NCBI RefSeq assembly: GCF_018130145.1
Contig: NZ_JAFCMB010000025.1
Span: forward strand, 18,291-82,290
Direction of reading: 5' to 3'
Source: Bradyrhizobium sp. AUGA SZCCT0176
GTDB lineage: Bacteria; Pseudomonadota; Alphaproteobacteria; Rhizobiales; Xanthobacteraceae
DNA: 64,000 nucleotides
Each line of letters starts with the position of its first letter. The first letter of the stretch is position 1. The notes beneath the pieces were generated by a model, which saw only the letters and a program-made list of their open reading frames with translations, was not told where the DNA came from and made no database searches. Shown here one piece after another: positions 1-8,715 of the stretch. A program made the position numbers and the translations under genes.

Positions 1-1
1 G

Positions 2-1048
2 GGAATCGTGGCCTCGGTGATACGCGGTGCGTACAACAAGGACAATTACGAAGGAAACATCGAGGACGAAACAGGGAAAGGCTTTCTCTTCAGGGTGACG
101 AAGTTCGCGCTCGGCGAACGCTACAGCGGCAACATATTGCTGCTGGCGGCCCAGGATGACTTCGTCCAGAACGTCCGCGAGCTCCAGTTCAATGGGTTGG
201 TCCTCGCGATCCTGGTTGGCGCGGGCTTCATTCCGGTCGTCTGGATGTTCGGCAGCCAGATGTCCCGGGCCATCCAGCGCATTACCGCGCAGGCGCGCCA
301 ATTGCAGACCCTGGCTGAACCCGAACTCGTGCCGGTGACGTCCTACATCAGGGAGATCCACGCGCTGGGCAGCAACATGAATCTCGCGCAGCGGGCGATA
401 TGGTCGTTCGCGCATTTCGTTCCCAAGGAGATCGTTCGCGGGTTGATCGATAATTCCATCTCAACCGAACTCGGCGGCGTAAAGCAGGACATCACGCTGG
501 TGTTTACCGACGTCCAGGGGTTTACCACCATTGCGGAGTCGGCCGATCCTGACGTCCTGATGCGGCAGACGTCGCGGTACTTCTCCGTGATGACAGAGGC
601 GTTCCTCGCCGAAGGGGGCACGGTCGACAAGTTCATCGGCGACGCCGTGATGGTGTTCTGGAATGCACCCAATCCGCAACCCGACCATGTGGCGCGCGCT
701 TGCCGGGCGGTGTTGGCAGCCAGGGCCGCCGGTGAACGCCTTAACGCCGAATTCGAGGCCGGCGGATTGCAGCCGTTCATTACAAGGTTCGGCATTCATG
801 TCGGCGAGGCCGTGGTCGGCAATGTCGGATCGACCGAGCGCATGAATTACACGGCACTGGGCAACACCGTTAATCTGGCGGCCCGTCTCGAGGGCCTGAA
901 CAAGCAAACCGGGACAACGGTCCTGGTCAGTGAGGATGTGTTCCGGCGGGTTGGGGATCTCTTCAAGTTCAGGGCTCTTGATGCCGTGGTTGCCAAGGGC
1001 ATGACCAGGGAAACCCGCATTTTTGAACTGCTGGGAGCATCGACATGA
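2..1048 (+). CDS. Class III adenylate cyclase with sensor/HAMP region, 5' partial
   Basis: Membrane-bound cyclase that should make cAMP from ATP. The frame is open to the left edge, so the start and most of the periplasmic sensor are outside the window. Counting from the first GTG (position 8), residues 1-60 look like the end of a Cache-type sensor. A membrane helix follows at about 62-81, then a HAMP-like linker, then the catalytic domain from about 155. Visible catalytic residues are metal-binding Asp168 (FTDVQGF) and Asp212 (FIGDAV), Lys208, Thr282 and the NVNLAARLE stretch with Asn289 and Arg293. The Lys/Thr purine pair suits ATP rather than GTP. The TGA overlaps the ATG of the downstream binding-protein gene (ATGA), so the two are probably translationally coupled. 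The family is clear; the ligand is unknown. Confidence 0.9.
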   Translation, partial: GIVASVIRGAYNKDNYEGNIEDETGKGFLFRVTKFALGERYSGNILLLAAQDDFVQNVRELQFNGLVLAILVGAGFIPVVWMFGSQMSRAIQRITAQARQLQTLAEPELVPVTSYIREIHALGSNMNLAQRAIWSFAHFVPKEIVRGLIDNSISTELGGVKQDITLVFTDVQGFTTIAESADPDVLMRQTSRYFSVMTEAFLAEGGTVDKFIGDAVMVFWNAPNPQPDHVARACRAVLAARAAGERLNAEFEAGGLQPFITRFGIHVGEAVVGNVGSTERMNYTALGNTVNLAARLEGLNKQTGTTVLVSEDVFRRVGDLFKFRALDAVVAKGMTRETRIFELLGAST

Positions 1049-2337
1049 AGCGGACGCCGATCCCTTGCAGGATATTGTCGACGCTGCTCACACTCTGGCT
1101 GGGCTTCACTGCGTCGGCTGTTCACGCCGCCGAAGACACGATCAAGGTCGGCATTCTGCACTCCCTGTCCGGCACCATGGCAATCAGCGAGTCCGTCCTG
1201 AAGGACACCGTGCTGATGCTCATTGCGGACCAGAACAAGAAGGGAGGGCTGCTCGGAAAGAAACTGGAGCCTGTTGTCGCCGACCCCGAATCGGACTGGG
1301 ATGCCTTTGCGGAAAAAGCCGGCGAGTTGCTGACCAGGGACAAGGTCGCGGTGGTATTCGGCGGCTGGACCTCTCTTGCGCGAAAGGCGGCTCTTCCCAT
1401 CTTCGAGCAGATGAACGGGCTGCTTTACTATCCCATTCAATACGAAGGTGAAGAGAGCTCCCGTAACATCTTTTATCTGGGCGCAGCACCGAACCAGCAG
1501 GCCATTCCCGCTGTTCGGTACCTGATGAGCAAGGAAGGCGGCGACGTTCGCCGATGGGTTCTGCTCGGGACCGATTATCTTTATCCGCGCAAGACCAACC
1601 AGATTTTGAGCGCCTATCTTGCGGCCGAGGGCGTGTCTCTGGAGGACATTACGACGATCTATGGAGCGCCGACCCAGTCCGACTGGCGGGAGATCGTCGA
1701 ACGCGTGAAGTCATTCGCCGCATCAGGAAAAAAGACCGCGGTGATCTCGACCGTCACCGGGGACTCAAACGTTCATTTGTACGCCGAGTTGGTCAAGCAA
1801 CAGATCGACGTCAGCAAAATTCCGTTCATGGCGCTCTCCGTCAGCGAACGTGAGCTGCGCAGCGTGGACCTCGGCAAGTTCGCCGGGCACATGGCGGCGC
1901 GGAACTACTTCCAGTCCGTCAAGTCGGCGGAAAATGACGCGTTCATCAAGATGTGGGCGGATTTCAACGAGCAGCGGGACAAGACCACAAACGATGCGAT
2001 GGAGGCGACCTTGATCGGCTTTCGGATGTGGGCGCAGGCCGTCAGCCAGGCCGGCACCGCCGACGTCAGCGCGGTCCGGCAAGCGATGTACGGCCAGCGC
2101 GTAAGGGCGCCGAGCGGTTTTGAGGTTGTGATGAACACCAATCATCTCCTCTCCAAGCCGGCCATGATCGGCAAGCTCGAAGCTTCCGGAAGTTATGACG
2201 TGGTCTGGCGGTCAATCAGCCCGATCAAGGCGTCGGTCTGGAGCAGATATCTTCCCGACAGCGCCAGACGGATTGCCGATTGGACCTTTCCCTGGATTTG
2301 CGGCGGGTGCACCGAGCCGACCTACAAGGATTGGTGA
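1045..2337 (+). CDS. UrtA-like periplasmic substrate-binding protein (urea/amide type)
   Basis: Exported type 1 periplasmic binding protein of about 430 residues, the usual UrtA/AmiC/FmdD length. A signal peptide ends near AVHAAEDT. UrtA-like landmarks follow: KVGILHSLSGTMAISE at the mature N terminus, LLYYPIQYEGEE near residue 130, GAAPNQQAIPAV, SDWREIV, and a C terminus with the DWTFPWICGGC pattern. Known relatives bind urea or short-chain amides for an ABC importer. No permease or ATPase gene follows, because the next gene is on the other strand. It overlaps the cyclase gene by 4 bases, so I infer a sensory role, presenting a small ligand to the cyclase sensor, rather than uptake. The exact ligand cannot be read from the sequence. 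Confidence 0.85.
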   Translation: MKRTPIPCRILSTLLTLWLGFTASAVHAAEDTIKVGILHSLSGTMAISESVLKDTVLMLIADQNKKGGLLGKKLEPVVADPESDWDAFAEKAGELLTRDKVAVVFGGWTSLARKAALPIFEQMNGLLYYPIQYEGEESSRNIFYLGAAPNQQAIPAVRYLMSKEGGDVRRWVLLGTDYLYPRKTNQILSAYLAAEGVSLEDITTIYGAPTQSDWREIVERVKSFAASGKKTAVISTVTGDSNVHLYAELVKQQIDVSKIPFMALSVSERELRSVDLGKFAGHMAARNYFQSVKSAENDAFIKMWADFNEQRDKTTNDAMEATLIGFRMWAQAVSQAGTADVSAVRQAMYGQRVRAPSGFEVVMNTNHLLSKPAMIGKLEASGSYDVVWRSISPIKASVWSRYLPDSARRIADWTFPWICGGCTEPTYKDW

Positions 2338-2363
2338 CGGCCCGCACGATTGAGGTGGGAGCC

Positions 2364-2846
2364 TCACTCTTCGGTGGCGTCGGGTAGTTCGGCGAGCCGG
2401 GGAATCAGCCGAACTTCGATGTTGGCTTCGTTCAGCATCTGACCGGAGATGGAGAAATCCTCGGCCCAATTCGAGTTGGGCCGGTCGGGTTCGTAGGCGA
2501 CGAGCGCCGTGATGCCGCATTGGATGATGGCCTTGGTGCACTCCACGCAGGGAAACCAGGGAACGTAGATGGTGCAGCCCTTGAGCGCGACGCCAATGCG
2601 GGCCGCATTGAAGATCGCATTCTGTTCGGCGTGGCAGCTCCAGATATATTTGGCGCCGGTGATACGGGAGTGGCGCTCCTCGAGGTCATCGCGAACGCCG
2701 CGCGGCAGCCCGTTGAAGCCGGTCGAGCGGATTTCATGATCCGGCCCGACGATCACGGCGCCGACGCGCCGCCCTTTCTCGATGCTCCAGGTCGCCAGAT
2801 GATGCGCCAGGAGCATAAATCGCTCATCCCATTTTGGATCCAGCAA
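2364..2846 (-). CDS. dCMP/cytidine deaminase family protein
   Basis: Zinc-dependent deaminase of 160 residues, of the deoxycytidylate deaminase type. Zinc-site motifs are complete: His72-Ala-Glu74 (CHAEQNAI) and Pro-Cys100-x-x-Cys103 (WFPCVEC). It likely hydrolyses dCMP, or a related (deoxy)cytidine nucleotide, to the uridine form in the cytoplasm, feeding dTMP synthesis. The start is a TTG preceded by GAGGG at 7 bases. The next in-frame ATG (residue 11) would shorten the N-terminal helix. It converges with the upstream binding-protein gene, with only 26 bases between the stops and no obvious terminator. About 190 bases separate it from the thioesterase gene behind it. Substrate choice within the family is not certain. 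Confidence 0.85.
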   Translation of the reverse strand: MLDPKWDERFMLLAHHLATWSIEKGRRVGAVIVGPDHEIRSTGFNGLPRGVRDDLEERHSRITGAKYIWSCHAEQNAIFNAARIGVALKGCTIYVPWFPCVECTKAIIQCGITALVAYEPDRPNSNWAEDFSISGQMLNEANIEVRLIPRLAELPDATEE

Positions 2847-3036
2847 TACCGTTCCCTCAAAAATCAGTGCGCTCTATGCGCCAATGTTCCACCATCAACC
2901 ATGGCGAGACAACAGCGAGAGCATCAACATCCCGTTAATGCCCGTGTGGCCGCGGTCAGCATCTGACAGATTTAAGCCCGGCGGTAGCCGCTTGTCGATG
3001 ACTGCTTGGTTCGTAAGCTTAACGCTTAGGATACGC

Positions 3037-3951
3037 CTATTCCTCGTCCGCGCCGGGCGCTTGCCTCAGCATGAAATGCCCGAATGCCGAGGCGATCGGT
3101 TTGGTCCGGTCGTCCTGCCAGGCCTGCGCCTCGAAGGCGACGACGCGCCGGCCCTGCTTGACGATCGAGACGTTGGCGTAGCTGTCCAGCGCGCGGCCGG
3201 AGCGCAAATAATTGATCGTCAGCCCGATCGGCTTCGGCAGCGACACGCCGAGTTCGCGCGTCACGCCGACGATGGCGGTGGTTTCGAGAAAGGCGCCGGT
3301 CATCCCGCCATGGATCGCGGGCAGGATCGGGTTGCCGATGATCTTCTGTGAAAACGGCATCACCAGCGTGCCGTCCTCGCTGACGCGGATGCCGAGGCAG
3401 CGCGCGAACGGGCTTTGGGCGAACGGGCCGGTCGGATCTTCCGGCGCCTCAAGCGTCGGCAGCGCGAGATCCTCCCTCGAGCGGCCCTTGAGCATGTTGG
3501 TGCGGTTGGCGCCGACCATGAAGCAGGCCGTCGCGGTGGCGACAGGGTCGTCCTCGGTCTCCTGATAGGCGGTCGCGCGCACGAAGGCGATCGAGCGGGT
3601 GACGCGGTAGCAGATTGCATGCGCCCTTATGTCGAGGCCGGGCGTTGCCGGCTTCAGGTAATCGATGCGCAGGTCGAGGGTTGCGATCGCGCGCGTGCCG
3701 TCGAGCGCGAGCTGGACCGCCATGCCGCAGCTCTCGTCGAGCATCGCGGTGACGACGCCGCCGTGAAGCACGCCGGTCCCGGTGTCGCCGACGAAAACGG
3801 GGCGATAGGGCAGGCTCGACCAGGCTTCGCCAGGGGCGGCGCGGTCGAGCTGAAGTCCGCTGATGTGCCCATAGACGGAGCGGTGGCTCTTGATGGCGTC
3901 GGCCAGTTCGTCAAACGGCAGCGGCGTGTCGACTTTTGATGCTTCGGACAT
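3037..3951 (-). CDS. PaaI-type thioesterase, tandem hotdog
   Basis: Cytoplasmic acyl-CoA thioesterase-like protein of 304 residues made of two hotdog domains in tandem. The first carries GVLHGGVVTAMLDE at about residues 60-73 and the second PAIHGGMTGAFLE at about 205-218. In PaaI enzymes the HGG loop and the acid on the following helix form the catalytic site, and both copies keep an acid. Single-domain PaaI proteins are about 140 residues and act as dimers or tetramers, so a tandem form is a built-in dimer. It lies 42 bases downstream of the amidase gene on the same strand and is probably co-transcribed. A joint role in releasing or trimming acyl or aromatic compounds is possible but not shown. 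Confidence 0.85.
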   Translation of the reverse strand: MSEASKVDTPLPFDELADAIKSHRSVYGHISGLQLDRAAPGEAWSSLPYRPVFVGDTGTGVLHGGVVTAMLDESCGMAVQLALDGTRAIATLDLRIDYLKPATPGLDIRAHAICYRVTRSIAFVRATAYQETEDDPVATATACFMVGANRTNMLKGRSREDLALPTLEAPEDPTGPFAQSPFARCLGIRVSEDGTLVMPFSQKIIGNPILPAIHGGMTGAFLETTAIVGVTRELGVSLPKPIGLTINYLRSGRALDSYANVSIVKQGRRVVAFEAQAWQDDRTKPIASAFGHFMLRQAPGADEE

Positions 3952-3993
3952 ACGGACGTTCTAGACCATATTGATCGATGAGCCAAAGACGGC

Positions 3994-5469
3994 TCAGCCG
4001 TTCGTCGCGTGCACGCCGGGCTTCCGTCCCGAGTTCCATTGGCCGCCGAGCGCGCGCTCGATCTGCGCTGCGAGCTGCAGCAGCAGCCCGTCATTGGCCT
4101 GCCTGGCCTGGGCCTGAATGCCGAGCGGCAAGCCATGCTCGTGCTGCGCCATCGGCAGCGAGATCGCGGGAATCCCGCACAGATTGGCGAGCGGCGTGAA
4201 CGCAAAGTTGCGCCACAGATTGCCGAACCAGTCCAGCACCGACGGATTGTCCGAGATGGTCAGATATTCCGTGGTGCCGACTTTCGGCGTCGGCAGCGCG
4301 GTGATCGGCGTCAGGATGATGTCCCAATCCTCGAAGAATGCGCCGAAGCCGCGCGAGGTCGTGTTGAAGACCGCCTGCATGCGCGCCCGCTCGGCATACG
4401 TCGTGTGCCGTCCGGCTTCCCAGATCCGGATGTTGACCGGCTCGATGAGATCCGCCGGCGGCTTTTCGAGCCCGCGGGCGGCGAGCATGTTGCTGATGAC
4501 CACCGCAAAATTGCTGATGTAGCAGGTGGTCTGGGCGTCAAACGCGGCGCGGTAGTCGATCGCGGGCAACGCGTAATCGACGTGATGGCCGAGGCCTTCG
4601 AGGAATTGTCCGGCTTTTTTCAGCTCTGATGCGATCTGCGGTGTCGCCTGGTAGTCGCCCCATTGGTGCGAGAGCGCAATCTTGAGCCGCCCCGGATCGC
4701 GCTTGATCATCTCCTGGTAAGGCTCCGGCGCGGTCCAGAACGGCATCAATTCGCCGGGCGCGGGACCGCGGCAAGCATCGACGAAGGCGGCGGTATCGCG
4801 CACCGTGCGCGACTGGCAGCCCTGGATCGACACCAGCCCGCTCAAGTCAGAAAGATGCGGCGCGAGCGAGAAAACGCCGCGTGAAACCTTCAGACCGATG
4901 TTGCCGTTGACGCCGGCCGGGATGCGGATCGAACCGCCGCCGTCGGTGGCATGCGCGATCGGCACCGCGCCCGCCCCGACCATCGCGGCGCTGCCGGCCG
5001 ACGATCCGCAGGTGGTGTAGTCGGTATTCCAGGGGTTGCGCGTCACATACACGGCGGGATTATCAGCCGAACTGCAAACGCCGAACTCCGGTGTCGTGGT
5101 CCGTCCGATCAAATTGAGTCCGGCCTGGCGCATCTTCGATGTCAGGAACGTATCTGATGTGGCGCGATTGCCGCGCATCAGCAGCGAGCCCATTTCCTGC
5201 AGGCGTCCGTTCATGGTCGGGCCCAGATCCTTCATCAGGAACGGCAGGCCGGCGAAGGGTCCCGCGAGATTGGCGCCGGCCTTGGCGGGATCGTCGATCG
5301 CGTCTTCAAACAATTCGACCACGGCAGACAGCGCCGGATCGACTTTTGCGATGGCTGCGGCTGCCTGGCTTGCCAATTCCTGTGCCGTCAGTTCGCCCTT
5401 CCGCACGCGCTCCGCCAACGCCACGCCGTCGTGCTGCGCCCATTCGTTCCAGTTCATCGACAAAGTCAT
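3994..5469 (-). CDS. Amidase signature family hydrolase
   Basis: Cytoplasmic amidase of 491 residues. The Ser-cisSer-Lys triad is visible: Lys80 (FLMKDLG), cis-Ser156 (CGSSAGSA, a variant of the usual GGSSGGS) and nucleophile Ser180 (DGGGSIRIPA). Spacing between these residues matches characterised family members. The substrate (carboxylic amide, urethane or nitrile-derived amide) cannot be deduced. The ATG start at 5469 follows AAGGAAA at about 8 bases. The gene lies 27 bases downstream of the RND pump gene and 42 bases upstream of the thioesterase gene, all on the minus strand, so read-through transcription is likely although a shared function is not obvious. Confidence 0.88.
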   Translation of the reverse strand: MTLSMNWNEWAQHDGVALAERVRKGELTAQELASQAAAAIAKVDPALSAVVELFEDAIDDPAKAGANLAGPFAGLPFLMKDLGPTMNGRLQEMGSLLMRGNRATSDTFLTSKMRQAGLNLIGRTTTPEFGVCSSADNPAVYVTRNPWNTDYTTCGSSAGSAAMVGAGAVPIAHATDGGGSIRIPAGVNGNIGLKVSRGVFSLAPHLSDLSGLVSIQGCQSRTVRDTAAFVDACRGPAPGELMPFWTAPEPYQEMIKRDPGRLKIALSHQWGDYQATPQIASELKKAGQFLEGLGHHVDYALPAIDYRAAFDAQTTCYISNFAVVISNMLAARGLEKPPADLIEPVNIRIWEAGRHTTYAERARMQAVFNTTSRGFGAFFEDWDIILTPITALPTPKVGTTEYLTISDNPSVLDWFGNLWRNFAFTPLANLCGIPAISLPMAQHEHGLPLGIQAQARQANDGLLLQLAAQIERALGGQWNSGRKPGVHATNG

Positions 5470-5496
5470 GCGGTCTATTTCCTTACGCGCGGCGTC

Positions 5497-8400
5497 TTAA
5501 TGGGGCGCCGCTTCATGCGCCAACCCGGTTTCCTGTATCGTCGGCATCCACAGCCGTGCCAGCACCGGGATCACCAGCAGGCTGCAGATCGGGGACAGCA
5601 GCATTCCGCCGACGATGACGCAAGCCAGCGGCTGCTGAACCTGCGAACCGATCCCCGTCGAGATCGCTGCAGGGACCAGGCCGATGCTGGCCGACAGCCC
5701 GGTCATGAAGATCTGCCGCATTCTTGTTTCGGCGGCGCTGATGATCGCGTCCTCCGTTCCCATGCCTTCATCGATTTCGCGCCGGATATAGGACATCAGG
5801 AGAATGCCATCCATCGCGGAGACGCCGAACAGCGAGATGAATCCGACCGCGGCCGAGACGCTGAAATTCAGGCCGCCGATATAGAGTCCCAGAATGCCGC
5901 CGGCCACCGCAAAGGGGATGCCCGACAGCGCCAGCAGGCTGTCGCGAATCGAATTGAACAGGCTGTACAGCAGCATCAGGATCAACAGCAGGCTCAATGG
6001 CACGATCAGCGCCAGCCGCTTCTTGGCATCGACCAGCGCGCCGTATTCGCCGGACCATTCCATCGAGTAGCCCTGCGGAAGCGGTACTTTCTTTCCGACA
6101 CGGTCCTGCGCCTCGACCACGGTCGAGCCGAGATCGCGGTCGCGAACGCTGTATTTCAGCGGGATGAAGCGCTGGCTGTTCTCGCGGTAGATATAGGCCG
6201 CACCACTGACGAGCTTGACCTCGCCGAGATCGCCGAGCCGGATATAGGCGGTTGGCGTCTTCGGATCCGAGTTCGGCAGCGCCACCGGGATCGCGCGGAT
6301 GGCATCGACGTCCCTGCGGAATTCGGGCGCCAGACGCACCGTCAGCGCGAAGATCATCTCGCCTTCATAGACCTTGGAGACTTCCTGGCCGCCGATCGCG
6401 GCCTGGACCACGGAATTGATGTCGCTGATCGAGAAGCCGTAGCGCGCGGCCTTGGCGCGATCGATCTGGACGACCAGATTGGGCTGGCCGAGCAGATTGA
6501 AACTGGCGGGGTCGGCGACGCCGCGCACGCCAGAGAGTTCGGTCTTCACCGATTTGGACAGCCGCTCCAGCTCGTTGAGGTCCTTGCCGAAGATCTTGAT
6601 CGAGTTCTCGCCCTTCACGCCGGAGACGGCTTCCTCGATATTGTCCTGGATGTATTGCGAGAAGTTGAAATCGATGCCGACGAACTCGCGGTTGAGCTTC
6701 TCGCTCATCTGCTTGACCATCTGTTCCTTGGTCAGCCCCGCCGGCCAGGTGTCGGCCGGCTTGAGCGGGACAAAGAACTCCGCGAGGAACGATCCGTCAG
6801 GATCGGTGCCTTCCTCGCCGCGGCCCTGTTCGGAAAACACGGTCTGGACCGGCGGATAGCTCGATATGATGGCGCGGATCTTGGTCACCGTTTCCATCCC
6901 CGCTTCGAGCGTGATCGTCGGCGGCATCACGGCGCGGATCCAGAGATTGCCTTCTTCCAGCTTGGGCAGGAATTCGGTGCCGAGCCGAAAGCTCAAACTG
7001 AGGCACAGCGCGAGAAACACTGCGGCGATAACCGTGGAGCGGCGATAGTTGCGGACCGCGGGCACCAGAATGGCCTGGTAAACGGTGCGTATATGACGGA
7101 CCACGAAGGTTTCGACTTCCCTGACATGGGCCGGCAGCAGGATCGAGGCCAGCACCGGCGTCACGGTGAAGGTGGCGATGACGGCGCCGAGCAGCGCATA
7201 GGCATAGGTGCGCGCCATCGGCCCGAAGATCTGCCCCTCGACGCCTTGCATCGTGAACAGCGGCAGGAAGGCCGCGATCGTGATGATCACCGAAAAGAAG
7301 ATCGCCTTGTCGACCTCGATGGCGCCGGTCAGGATCCGGTGCAGCTTGTCGCTGAGCCGCGCCCGCCGATCCGGGGCTACCCCCGGCGTGTGGTGGGCGA
7401 TATGGCGGAAGATGTTCTCCACCATGATCACGGTGCCGTCGACGATGATGCCGAGGTCGATGGCGCCGACCGACAACAAATTGGCGGACTCGCCCCGCAT
7501 CACCGTGATCATGACCGCCAGGAACAGCGCCACCGGAATGTTCGCCGCGACGATGACCGCGCAGCGCAGATCGCCGAGAAAGACCCACTGGATCAGGAAG
7601 ATCAGCGCGATCCCGAACAAGAGATTATGCAGCACGGTCTGCACCGTGATCGCAACGAGATCGCCGCGGTCATAGAACGGCACGATCTTGACGCCTGAGG
7701 GCAGCGATCCGTCGGTGTTGATCCGCTCCACCGCCGCGCGCACGCGCTTGACCACGTCCATGGTGCGTTCGAGCTTCTGCATCAGCACGATGCCGGTCAC
7801 GACGTCGGTCTTGTCGTCGCGGCCGGCGAGACCGAGCCGGGGCGCGAACCCGATCTGGACCTTGGCGACGTCGGATACCAGCACCGGAACGCCGCCCTGC
7901 TGGGTCAGCACGATATTGCCGATGTCGTCCATCGAACTGATGACGCCGATGCTGCGGACATTGACCGACTGTTCGCCGATCGAGATGGTGCGGCCGCCGA
8001 CATTGGAATTGCTGCCCGAGATCGCGGTCATGATCTGCGGCAGCGTCAGCCCGTAGGCCATCATGCGGTCGAGGTTGATCTCGGCCTGGAATTCCTTGGT
8101 CTTGCCACCGAGCACCGCGACGTCGGCGACCCCGGGCACGATGCGCAGCTTGCGTTCGACCACCCAGTCCTGCAGCGCCTTGAGCTTCATCACGTCCATG
8201 CCCGGCGGGCCGACCAGCTCGTAGCGGAAGATCTCGCTGATGCCGCCGGCGGGCGAGATCACCGGCAGCACGCCGGCCGGCAGCACCGCATCCTTCAGCC
8301 GGTTGAGGGTCTGCTGGCGCACGAAATGATAGTCGCGGCCGTATTCGAATTGCAGGCGGACGAAACCGAGCCCGTAGACGGTATTGGAGCGGATGAACTT

Positions 8401-8637
8401 CAGCCCCGGCGTAGAGGCGACCGCGATCTCGATCGGGATCGTGATGTAGCGCTCGACTTCCTCCGGCGACTGGCCCGCCTGCTGGGCGATGATCTCGACG
8501 ATCGGCGGCGCCGGGTCGGGATAGGCCTCGATGTTCAGCATCAGGAAAGTGACGTAGCCGAGACCGAGAAAGGCCGCGAACGCGACCATCACCAGCAGCC
8601 GCCGCGACAGGCAAAACGCAATCAGACTACGCAGCAT
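5497..8637 (-). CDS. CzcA/CusA-type RND efflux permease
   Basis: Inner-membrane proton-driven efflux pump of 1046 residues, full length for the heavy-metal RND group. The fourth membrane helix carries the CzcA-type proton relay Asp394, Asp400 and Glu407 in the context AIDLGIIVDGTVIMVEN. Large periplasmic loops follow helices 1 and 7, and the N terminus is a typical helix (LIAFCLSRRLLVMVAF). It should work with the adaptor encoded just upstream and an outer-membrane channel, but no TolC/CzcC-type channel gene is in the window. The substrate is probably a divalent or monovalent metal; some homologues of this group have no proven substrate. Seventy-eight bases separate it from the adaptor gene, and most of that gap is a dispersed repeat. 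Confidence 0.92.
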   Translation of the reverse strand: MLRSLIAFCLSRRLLVMVAFAAFLGLGYVTFLMLNIEAYPDPAPPIVEIIAQQAGQSPEEVERYITIPIEIAVASTPGLKFIRSNTVYGLGFVRLQFEYGRDYHFVRQQTLNRLKDAVLPAGVLPVISPAGGISEIFRYELVGPPGMDVMKLKALQDWVVERKLRIVPGVADVAVLGGKTKEFQAEINLDRMMAYGLTLPQIMTAISGSNSNVGGRTISIGEQSVNVRSIGVISSMDDIGNIVLTQQGGVPVLVSDVAKVQIGFAPRLGLAGRDDKTDVVTGIVLMQKLERTMDVVKRVRAAVERINTDGSLPSGVKIVPFYDRGDLVAITVQTVLHNLLFGIALIFLIQWVFLGDLRCAVIVAANIPVALFLAVMITVMRGESANLLSVGAIDLGIIVDGTVIMVENIFRHIAHHTPGVAPDRRARLSDKLHRILTGAIEVDKAIFFSVIITIAAFLPLFTMQGVEGQIFGPMARTYAYALLGAVIATFTVTPVLASILLPAHVREVETFVVRHIRTVYQAILVPAVRNYRRSTVIAAVFLALCLSLSFRLGTEFLPKLEEGNLWIRAVMPPTITLEAGMETVTKIRAIISSYPPVQTVFSEQGRGEEGTDPDGSFLAEFFVPLKPADTWPAGLTKEQMVKQMSEKLNREFVGIDFNFSQYIQDNIEEAVSGVKGENSIKIFGKDLNELERLSKSVKTELSGVRGVADPASFNLLGQPNLVVQIDRAKAARYGFSISDINSVVQAAIGGQEVSKVYEGEMIFALTVRLAPEFRRDVDAIRAIPVALPNSDPKTPTAYIRLGDLGEVKLVSGAAYIYRENSQRFIPLKYSVRDRDLGSTVVEAQDRVGKKVPLPQGYSMEWSGEYGALVDAKKRLALIVPLSLLLILMLLYSLFNSIRDSLLALSGIPFAVAGGILGLYIGGLNFSVSAAVGFISLFGVSAMDGILLMSYIRREIDEGMGTEDAIISAAETRMRQIFMTGLSASIGLVPAAISTGIGSQVQQPLACVIVGGMLLSPICSLLVIPVLARLWMPTIQETGLAHEAAPH

Positions 8638-8660
8638 CCGTGGCCCCGGACTCTTTATTT

Positions 8661-8711
8661 GACGCGTTTTCTTGACGCGAACCGGTATCCACTTCGCTTG
8701 AAAACGCTATC
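8661..8711 (-). repeat. Dispersed palindromic repeat, family 1, copy A
   Basis: About 50 bases which, read on the minus strand, run TAGCGTTTTC ... GAAGTGGATACCGGTTCGCG ... GAAAACGCGTC. The ends GCGTTTTC and GAAAACGC are inverted repeats. Near-identical copies lie at 31714, 38629 and 41862. This copy fills the gap between the adaptor and pump genes inside one transcription unit. Confidence 0.85.
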
Positions 8712-8715
8712 AGAA

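Noticed and set aside
5431..7698. Very long plus-strand open frame (755 codons) opposite the RND pump gene
   Set aside because: It is a mirror of the high-GC pump gene and has a composition rich in Asp, Arg, His and Gln with no domain; the pump motifs on the other strand are complete.
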